NCBI GenBank assembly: GCA_019242065.1
Contig: JAFAWJ010000876.1
Span: 1 to 11,536, forward strand
Direction: 5' to 3'
Source of the DNA: Chloroflexota bacterium
GTDB lineage: Bacteria > Chloroflexota > UBA6077 > CF-72
Length of the DNA stretch: 11,536 nt
Numbering within the stretch: the stretch's first letter is position 1; every line of letters starts with the position of its first letter. Below, in pieces: positions 1-6,800 of this stretch. The notes beneath the pieces are model-generated. The model did no database searches. It was not told the DNA's origin and saw only the letters and a list, made by a program, of their open reading frames with translations. The position numbers and the translations under genes were made by a program.

Positions 1-124
1 CACCGTCGCCGGCGCCGTTGGTCCGTCACAGCGCAAGGGAGCGCCCTGAAACCCATCTCCATACGCAGGCCGCAACCGCGACCCTCGGATCCTTATCGAG
101 AACTCGGGAAGCCGTTTTGCAACA

Positions 125-520
125 TTGCCGGAGGCGTGACCACCCCACCCTGCGGGACGCCCTAATCACTGGGAAGCAGTTCCCCATCGTCCAGGACGCC
201 AGCCCTTCAGCCACTGCCGCAGTAGCTTGAGCATCCGTCGGTCGCAGACGCGCTTCTCAACAAGCCTCAAGAGCAGGTCGTGATCGATGCGGTCATAGAA
301 CGCTTCGATGTCAAGCTCCACGATCCAGTTGGCACCGTGATTGACGCCCTGACGCAGTTGCTCACCGGCTTGGTGAGCACCGCGCTTCGGTCGGAATCCG
401 TACGAACTGTCTCAGAAGTCGGCTTCGAAGATTGGCTCAATCACCGTTTTCGCGGCTGCTTGGACCAGGCGATCTCGAAGATTAGCTCCAACACCAGCTT
501 TCCAGGGCGCGGAGCGGTGG
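125..520 (-). pseudogene. Degraded group II intron reverse transcriptase/maturase fragment
   Basis: Reading the minus strand, the stretch gives in order DRLVQAAAKTVIEPIFEADF, a stop (412-414), then SSYGFRPKRGAHQAG, then WIVELDIEAFYDRIDHDLLL. These are the classic blocks of group II intron-encoded reverse transcriptases, including the first catalytic Asp region (ELDIEAFYDRIDH). An extra base in the CCC at 203-205 shifts the frame. In the shifted frame the protein continues as AGVLDDGELLPSD, then a stop (162-164) exactly where QGVPQGG should have its Gln, then GVPQGGVVTPP. After that the similarity disappears. The YADD catalytic block, thumb (X) domain and endonuclease domain are missing, and no intron domain V was recognised. 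The gene is dead: two nonsense codons, one frameshift and truncation at both ends. It marks an old mobile element next to the peptide cluster. Confidence 0.8.
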
Positions 521-559
521 ACGGCCCGATGGCAATGGCCGCGGCACCTGAGACTCGCT

Positions 560-803
560 GAGCAGGCGCTCGTTCGGGACGGCGCAGATCTCGCTATGGA
601 CCTGGAGCCGCTCTCGTCGAAGTCGCTCGTTCCAGCTACTCGGGCAATTTCCGCGGCCCGGATCTCAGGTGACGAGTGATAGCGCTCTCGAGCTCGCCGA
701 TTTCGGCAGATGCGACACCGGCCGTACCAGGCGTAGACCGCCGCCCTTGATGCGCACAAACTCCTCAAGATTTTTCAGCAATCCACAATCGATACAGACT
801 AGG
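560..803 (-). pseudogene. Frameshifted zinc-ribbon/HNH (endonuclease VII-like) remnant
   Basis: The minus strand reads LLVCIDCGLLKNLEEFVRIKGG (C-x2-C pair, about 738-806), then after a change of frame YGRCRICRNRRARERYHSSP (second C-x2-C pair, about 670-735) and EIRAAEIARV. Two CxxC pairs around a short linker, followed by a basic ERYHSSPEIRAAE-type helix, resemble the N-terminal zinc-binding region of phage-type HNH/recombination endonuclease VII proteins. A further frame change gives NERLRRERLQVHSEICAV before similarity is lost near the reverse transcriptase remnant. No HNH catalytic block is visible. The family assignment rests on motif shape only. The frame breaks argue that this is decayed, perhaps an older gene interrupted by the intron element. 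Confidence 0.35.
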
Positions 804-859
804 AGCCGTTGTCGCCCGCGGCTTGGGACCCGTTTCCCCACTCAGGCCAATCGTACGCG

Positions 860-1090
860 ATGATTGGCCAGTGCAGGACATCGACGTCGTCCAGTCGGGA
901 ACCCGTCGTCCAGCGGCTTGCCATCGCCAACAGCGTGCGCCTGTCGTTCCGCGGACTCCGCAACGCCAACGTAAGAGACCGCGACACGCGGATCAGTCGG
1001 ACGCTGCCGGCCCGTCAAGCAGCGCGACTCTGGCGACTGCTGGGCGAGCAACTCACCGAAGACGAGAAGAATGGTGGTACCGATTCGTAG
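860..1090 (+). CDS. Small hypothetical ORF, doubtful
   Basis: The ORF encodes 76 residues from the ATG at 860. The middle (VVQRLAIANSVRLSFRGLRN, then DRDTRISRTLPARQAARLWRLLGEQLTEDE) has a believable amino-acid composition and mostly G/C third positions, unlike the scrambled frames around it. I do not recognise it. No convincing ribosome-binding site precedes the ATG, and the frame is open further upstream to about 809. It lies among decayed remnants, so it may be the surviving end of a broken gene rather than a working one. It is strongly basic in the centre with an acidic tail; no membrane segment or signal peptide is seen. Confidence 0.25.
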   Translation: MIGQCRTSTSSSREPVVQRLAIANSVRLSFRGLRNANVRDRDTRISRTLPARQAARLWRLLGEQLTEDEKNGGTDS

Positions 1091-1389
1091 TAGGACACGT
1101 CGCGCGCGGGTCACGACGTTGAGTTTTCGAGAGCTGATCTCATCATGGGCGTCGTCTCCGCCCGGACATGGGGATCGGCGCCGCATGGTCGCTGTCGATG
1201 TGGTCAAAGAGTTTGCGGGAGCCGCTGGTACTCGTGCCTAAGGCGGTGTCGGGTCGGCGAGCACGCCGCCACCGGACGATGATGGCGACGCAGCTCAGAC
1301 CCTGCCGATTGCCTGTGCGCTAGCTCATTCCCAATCGTGTCGAGTTTCAGCGACACTCATATCCGCCGAGTTGGATGGAGGTTTCAGCA
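1091..1389. other. Intergenic stretch without a recognisable gene
   Basis: About 300 bases between the doubtful small ORF and the DUF6065 gene. No long frame with credible composition, RNA gene or insertion-sequence end was recognised. The only structure noted is the inverted repeat at 1337-1356, listed separately. The promoter of the DUF6065 gene probably lies here, but no confident -35/-10 pair was seen. Confidence 0.4.
1337..1356. repeat. Inverted repeat GTGTCG-N8-CGACAC upstream of DUF6065 gene
   Basis: Perfect 6-bp arms GTGTCG (1337-1342) and CGACAC (1351-1356) are separated by 8 bases. The repeat ends 33 bases before the GTG start at 1390. Its position fits an operator or a leader hairpin. 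Arms this short can also arise by chance, and no second copy was noticed in front of the other genes. Confidence 0.3.
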
Positions 1390-2163
1390 GTGAACGAGGT
1401 GGATGCAGACTCAGGGAAATCCCTCATCGCGTACCAGGTGTGGCCCACGCTTTCAATGCGCATTGTTCCAGCGACCGCGTCACGCGCCTGGATCGACCAA
1501 ACCGATCATCGTTTCGCAACTCGCTGTTTGCCCATGCTGGTGGCCAACCAGTCCGGATGGTTCTTGCTGAGCCAGCACAAGGTCCGCATGACGTGGGACG
1601 GTGGGCAAACGGCTTCGGGGATGACGTTTGAATACTTGAAGGGTGATGAGCCCTTTCCCGCGGTGAGCCATTTCGGGCACGGCATCGTCTCATGGATGAT
1701 CCCGTTCCTGTTTCGCACTGCTCCGGGTTATGACCTCTACGTGCGCGGACCAGCCAATTGGCCCAAAGACGGAGCGGTTGCGCTAGACGGCATTGTCGAG
1801 GCCGATTGGGCGGTGTCACCTTTCACCATGAATTGGATGCTGACGCGTCCAGGGCATTCGGTGGAGTTCGACGTCGATGAACCGATCTGCATGCTCTTTC
1901 CGCAGCGCCGGCACGAGCTCGAAACGTGGCGCCCGGAGCATCGCGATCTGGCCAGCGATCCGCAGCTCCAGCAGCACTACGGGGAATGGCTGGATAGCCG
2001 CTCAAAGTGGTTGGCAGGCGTAGACAAGCCGCCTGAGGCCGCAAAGCGCGGCTGGCAGGCAGACTATTTTCGCGGGATTCACCCCGGTGGCAACGTCGCC
2101 GCTGATCACGTGACCAGGCTCTTCTTACGACAGTTCTCCAGCTCAGACGACGTCGGCGGCTAA
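1390..2163 (+). CDS. DUF6065 family protein
   Basis: Encodes 257 residues. I chose the GTG at 1390 because GGAGG sits 8 bases upstream (1377-1381); the in-frame ATG at 1375 overlaps that site and has none of its own. The sequence shows a Trp-, Gly- and Pro-rich core: SGWFLLSQHKV (about 55-65), MTWDGG (67-72), VSHFGHGIVSWMIPFLFRT (92-110), YVRGPANWPKDG (117-128), DGIVEADW (133-140) and PFTMNWMLTRPG (144-155), then EPICMLFPQ (164-172) and the C-terminal DYFRGIHPGGN (225-235). I recognise this pattern as DUF6065, a family without an established biochemical role. There is no signal peptide or membrane helix, so it is probably cytoplasmic. It lies 220 bases upstream of precursor peptide 1 on the same strand, which makes a role in maturation or binding of the peptide or its sugar possible but unproven. 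Confidence 0.8.
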   Translation: MNEVDADSGKSLIAYQVWPTLSMRIVPATASRAWIDQTDHRFATRCLPMLVANQSGWFLLSQHKVRMTWDGGQTASGMTFEYLKGDEPFPAVSHFGHGIVSWMIPFLFRTAPGYDLYVRGPANWPKDGAVALDGIVEADWAVSPFTMNWMLTRPGHSVEFDVDEPICMLFPQRRHELETWRPEHRDLASDPQLQQHYGEWLDSRSKWLAGVDKPPEAAKRGWQADYFRGIHPGGNVAADHVTRLFLRQFSSSDDVGG

Positions 2164-2383
2164 GAATTTCATCAGAAGCTGTCTACGTCCGCGACGGCCC
2201 TCGCGATATGCGCGTCTGGCTCGAACCGGTCGCCCTCGCAGTGGCGTGGGAGCAACGTACAGTTCGACAGCGGCGGGGCCGCGGGCATACGATCGGTGAT
2301 GGCTTGCGGCGTTCGACCCGGTCGAGCCGCTGCTGCAGTTTGTTTCGGCGTAGTCCAACAAGCGGGAAGGAGACACGGGACAC

Positions 2384-2602
2384 ATGGCGGAAAGCGAAGC
2401 TCCGAAGCCGGCGTCGGCCGGTGAGGCGAAGCCCGATGACAAGGCCGAGGCCGTAAAACCAGGAACAAAGATCGATGCTGACGAGTTGACCGAGGCCGAG
2501 CTCGACGAGATCGTCGGGGGCATTGGCGGCAGCAATGGCAAGGTGTCTAGTGGAACTGGAAGCAATACCCCGCCGCCGACGGCGCCACCGCGAGCCTTCT
2601 AG
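2384..2602 (+). CDS. RiPP-like precursor peptide 1 (double-glycine leader, mucin-like core)
   Basis: Encodes 72 residues; AGGAG at 2368-2372 lies 11 bases before the ATG. Residues 1-46 form an acidic Ala/Glu/Lys/Pro-rich leader ending in LTEAELDEIVGG, the ELxxxxGG type recognised by C39-peptidase exporters. Cleavage after Gly46 would release a 26-residue core beginning IGGSNGKVSSGTGSN and ending TPPPTAPPRAF. A second Gly-Gly three residues later (48-49) is an alternative site. The core is built of Gly, Ser, Thr, Asn and Pro and has no Cys, so lanthionine or disulfide chemistry is excluded for this peptide. Its C-terminal half looks like a mucin O-glycosylation acceptor. It is a paralogue of peptide 2 at 9127-8924. 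It converges on the GT4 gene with a 19-base gap. Confidence in a secreted, processed peptide is high; the modification is inferred. Confidence 0.8.
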   Translation: MAESEAPKPASAGEAKPDDKAEAVKPGTKIDADELTEAELDEIVGGIGGSNGKVSSGTGSNTPPPTAPPRAF

Positions 2603-2621
2603 CTTCCTCGCAAACGACGCA

Positions 2622-3827
2622 TCACGTGTGAGGGCTGGCGGTATGCGCGCCCAGGACACGAGCCAGCGTACGCAGCAGGCGTTCGGCTGACGCGGCCCAG
2701 CTCATACCTGCCAGTACCTGCTCGCCAAACTGGAGTGATGTCACGTGCAGCGCCGGTTCGGCTGGAATGCGGACCAGCATGTCCGCCATCGCGTCGATCG
2801 ACCAGGAATCGAAGCGACATTCAGGCGCGATCACCTCGGCGACGGCCGACGTGTTGGAGCCAAAGACCGCTCGGCCGCGGGCGTAGCTCTCCAGGATTGG
2901 CATGCCCAATCCTTCGTAAAGCGAGGGGAACACGCTCGCCAGCGCATTCGAGACGAGCCCGCGGAGCTCGAGGTCGCTCACATTGCCGGTGAGCACCACG
3001 TCGACTCCGGGTCGCAATTGGAAAGAGGCAGCGAGCGAGTCCAGCCTGGCCCGGCTGTCCGGCTGGAGGCCGCCCACGATGACCAGCGCCGGCAGTGGCT
3101 GGACGCCAGGCCGCTGCCGGGCGAGCGCATACGCGCGCAGCAGTCCCTCCACGTTTTTTCGCCAGTCATCTCCGCCGACGTACAGGTAGTACTGACCTCC
3201 CGAGAGGCTCGGGCGGTCTACCGGTATCGGATCCGTCGCTAGCGCGTGCAGCCAGAACGCCGTGTCGATCGCGCCGAAGATCGTGGTGATGCGCTCCCGT
3301 TGCAGACCGAACCGCTCGATCCCGTCGCGGCAGGTGGTCGCGCTATTGGCGAAAAGATGGTCGCACTCACGCGCAATCTGCAAGCGGGCGGCCCAGTCCG
3401 ACCGCAGATTCTCGTCGAACAGGTACGTCTCCGCGAATAGCCCGGGGATGAAATCGTGCAGGATGCCCAGCAAGGCGGGCTGGAGCGTGCGGATGCTGTC
3501 GGGCACCAGATGGTGCGCGGGATCGCGCTCCGAGTCCATGCTTGGCAGCCCGAAGTTGCCTATCAGGTAGGCGTCGACGGGCGCTGGAACCTGGGGATAA
3601 ATGCTGATCCGGCCGATGCTGCGCAGCTCGGCATGGTGGATTGGCCGACCCCATCCCGCTGCGTACAGGAATCGCAGGTGCAGGCCGGGTGCGATGCGGG
3701 CCATGTGCAGCGCGAGCTGCTGTACGTAGCGCGCGATGCCGCGCTCCGGGTAGAGCTGACAGTTGCGAACGTCGATGACCAGTGTCCGACCCGTGAGCTG
3801 GTCCAACACGTCGGCTCTTTCGCGCAC
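2622..3827 (-). CDS. Family 4 (GT-B) glycosyltransferase
   Basis: Encodes about 401 residues from a GTG at 3827, 11 bases after the exporter stop codon. A second GTG at 3809 is equally possible, because no clear ribosome-binding site separates them. The frame is open much further upstream, but that part overlaps the exporter's second ATPase and is spurious. N-terminal GT-B features include LVIDVRNCQLYPERGIARYV (16-35) and GILHDFIPGLF (121-131). The C-terminal nucleotide-sugar domain shows YVGGDDWRKN (216-225), ALVIVGG (247-253), VVLTGNVSD (277-285) and FPSLYEGLGMPILE (300-313), whose E305-x7-E313 pair is the GT4 donor-binding motif. It probably transfers an activated sugar to an acceptor in the cytoplasm. 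As last gene of the peptide-export operon it is a candidate for elongating or adding glycans on the precursor peptides, although an unrelated glycan role cannot be excluded. Confidence 0.88.
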   Translation of the reverse strand: MRERADVLDQLTGRTLVIDVRNCQLYPERGIARYVQQLALHMARIAPGLHLRFLYAAGWGRPIHHAELRSIGRISIYPQVPAPVDAYLIGNFGLPSMDSERDPAHHLVPDSIRTLQPALLGILHDFIPGLFAETYLFDENLRSDWAARLQIARECDHLFANSATTCRDGIERFGLQRERITTIFGAIDTAFWLHALATDPIPVDRPSLSGGQYYLYVGGDDWRKNVEGLLRAYALARQRPGVQPLPALVIVGGLQPDSRARLDSLAASFQLRPGVDVVLTGNVSDLELRGLVSNALASVFPSLYEGLGMPILESYARGRAVFGSNTSAVAEVIAPECRFDSWSIDAMADMLVRIPAEPALHVTSLQFGEQVLAGMSWAASAERLLRTLARVLGAHTASPHT

Positions 3828-3838
3828 GGCGGGACAGT

Positions 3839-6800
3839 CTATGTGATCTCGGACCGCCGCTTCGGCTCGTCCGCTCCCAGCATCTGGCGTTCGGCCAGGC
3901 TGCGGAACACGCCCGGCACCAAGCTCAGCTCGGCGTAGCTGCCCCGCTGCACGATACGACCTTGCTCGAGCACGATGATCTGGTCGGCCTGTGCGATCGT
4001 GCTCAAGCGATGGGCGACGATCAGACGCGTGACTTCCAGCGTTTGCAAGTGACGCTGCACGTCGGCCTGCGTGGCATTGTCGAGCGCACTTGTCGCTTCG
4101 TCGAACAGCAGCACCGACGGACGACGCGCCAGCGCGCGAGCAATCAACAAGCGCTGCCGCTGGCCTCCCGAAAAGGTGGCGCCACCCTCCGAGACGACCG
4201 TGTACATGCCCATGGGCAGCCGTCGAATGTCGCTCGCGAATCCGGCTTGTTCGGCCGCATGCCACGCATCAGCCAGGCTCAGGCCGGTCGCACCGATGAT
4301 ATTGTCGAGAATAGAGCCAGGCATCACCAAACCGTTCTGGAGCACCACCCCGAGCTGGCGACGGACAGCGCGTACGTCAAGCTCGCGCAGATTGTTGCCG
4401 TCGTAGCAGACACAACCCGCGTCGGGCGACTCGAACCCCAGTAACAATCTCAACACGGTTGACTTACCAGAGCCTGAGGCGCCCACCAGCGCCACGCACT
4501 CTCCTGCGCGTATGTCCAGCGAGAGGTCGTCGAGTACGAGGGGTCCACCGGCCGCATAGCGGAAGCTGACATGCCGCAGGCTTAGCTCGCCGGCCAAGCG
4601 GCGTGGCGCTCGGCGTGACGCTCCTCCTTCGGGTGTCGCGCGCAAGATGGGGGTGATGCGCTCGTACGCGGGCACCACATCGACCATGGCCGTCGCGATG
4701 CGGTTGACGGCATACACGCCGGCGAGCACGGCGGCAAAGGCGGTCGAAAAGGCGATGAAGGTGCTCGCGCTGAGCTGCGGTGTCCCGCCGCGCGTGGCCA
4801 GCGCATACAGCACTAGCGTGGCAAGCAGCGGAAACACGGTGTCGCTGACCACCAATCCAAAGCGCCGCGGATCCGCGCGGTACAGCACCGCTTGCGTTGC
4901 ATCGAAGTCGAGCGCCCAGCGACGCAGCGCCCGATGCTCGGCTGCCGCCACCCGCAAGCGTGCAAGGCCGCGCAGCAACTGGACGACGATGCCCGCCCCG
5001 CGCCCGCGCAAGTCGCTGACCACGCGTCGACGGCCAAGCTCGAACCGCGTGGCGATCAGCGTCAGGAGGAGGAAGGCCCCCACCATGGCACATGCGGCGG
5101 CGGCGAGCACCCGGTCGATGGTCCAGAGCAAGGCCAGGTTGAAGCTGGCGATAGCGATGGCGAGCACCCCTGCGGCGAGCACCTCGGACAGCATGTGGTG
5201 AATGGTCGCGACGCCCATTGCGCGCTCTCCCAGGTCACCCGCGGTCATGCCGCGGAAGAAGCGCGTCGGCAGCGTGAGCAAGCGTTCCCACAGCGCTGCC
5301 TGCAGGCGAGCATCAGCGTGGGTTGCCACGCGCGCGAGCACGAGCCGCTGGAGCAGCTCGACCGTTGACAGCGTGACGAACGCCACACCGAGCGCCGTGA
5401 CCAGCAGCAGCACGCTATCCAACTGCGCCGACGGAATGCTTTCGCCGAAGAGGTACCCAATGGCCAGTGGCGGGACGAGCGTGAGCAGACCACCGAGCAC
5501 TCCGAGCACCAGCACCCCTGCCACGTCCCGCTCCGCCTGACGGAGCCCGAAACGTATCAGCTCACGATCGCGAACGGGCCGGGCGGGCAGGCGTGGATAA
5601 AAGGCCACGGCAGCCGGCGCTATCCCATCCGCCGCCGACGCGGTCACCTGCTCACCAGTGTCGTCTCTCCGATAGCCCCCACGTCCAGAAGGTAGAAGCG
5701 CGAGCGGATCTTCGCCGTCCGTCTGAAAGCCAAGCAGCGGGCCGAGATCCTGTCGCCACCAGCCAGCGCGCAGTCGCACGGGTCGCGGACTGAGGTGTGC
5801 CGCATCGGTCAACTGGTCCAGCAACGGCTCAGATGCTTCGCACGCGCTCATCGTCGCGTGCATGGCATTCGCGACAGCGCCAAAGGCGCGTCGCAGCGCC
5901 GCGCCGTTGTCGATACGGCTCGACGCGGACCCTTCCAGCGCAAAGTCGAGCGTGGCCTCGAGCCCGCTGGCATCGTCGTCCGCGTCGGGTAGAGGCGTGG
6001 GCTCGGCGGTGTACAGCTCGCGATAGCGTCCTGGAGACTGGACGAGCTCACCGTGCGTTCCGCGCTGCACCACCCGGCCGTCCTCGAAAACCAGGATCTC
6101 GTCCACGTCGCGGACGGTGCTCAGTCGATGCGCGACCAGCAGCGTCGTGCATCCACGCTGACGGAGGTTTTCCATGACGCGCTGTTCGGTCGCGGCGTCC
6201 AGGGCGCTGGTGGCTTCGTCGAGCACCAGCACGCGTGGGTTGCGAACGAGCGCGCGCGCGATCTCGAGCCGTTGGCGCTGTCCTCCGCTGAGGTCGCGCC
6301 CGCCCTCGTCGAGCAGCGCCTGATACCCACCCAGCCGAGCGATTATGTCGTCGTGGATGGCAGCATCACGCGCCGCGGCGACGACGTGCTCGAACGGAAC
6401 GCTCGCGTCCCAGAGGGTGAGGTTGTCAAGCACGCTGCCCGCGAAGAGGTGCACCTCCTGGTCGACGGAGGCGAGGGTGGTGGCGAGCCGCGCTCGCGGC
6501 AGCGCTGCGCGTGGCTGACCGTCAATCAGCACCATGCCCGACCAGGGCTGATAGAGTCCGCAAACGAGTCGCGCGATGGTCGACTTGCCGCTGCCCGAGC
6601 CGCCCACCAGCGCCGCGCGTCCGCCCGCCTCGACGCCAAAGCTCACGTCGACCACGAGCGGCTCGGAGACGCGGTTGTAACCGAAGCTGACGCCGCGTAG
6701 CTCGAGGGTCGCACCCGGCGCGGCGCCCTCTGCGGTTCCGACCATGTCCATCGGCGTGTCGCTCGCACCATCGAGCGATTCGACCTGCGTGTCCGCCGGC

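Noticed and set aside
2190..2205. Small hairpin (CGCGA/TCGCG) after the DUF6065 stop as a terminator
   Set aside because: Only five base pairs, no T-tract; expected by chance at this GC content, so not listed as a feature.
3828..4265. N-terminal extension of the GT4 frame to a start at 4265
   Set aside because: It lies inside the exporter's second ATPase in another frame and has arginine/alanine-rich shadow composition; the GT4 fold begins only after about 3827.
6053..6700. Plus-strand open frame of 215 codons opposite ATPase 1
   Set aside because: It is the antisense shadow of Walker A and signature motif codons, with no family resemblance.
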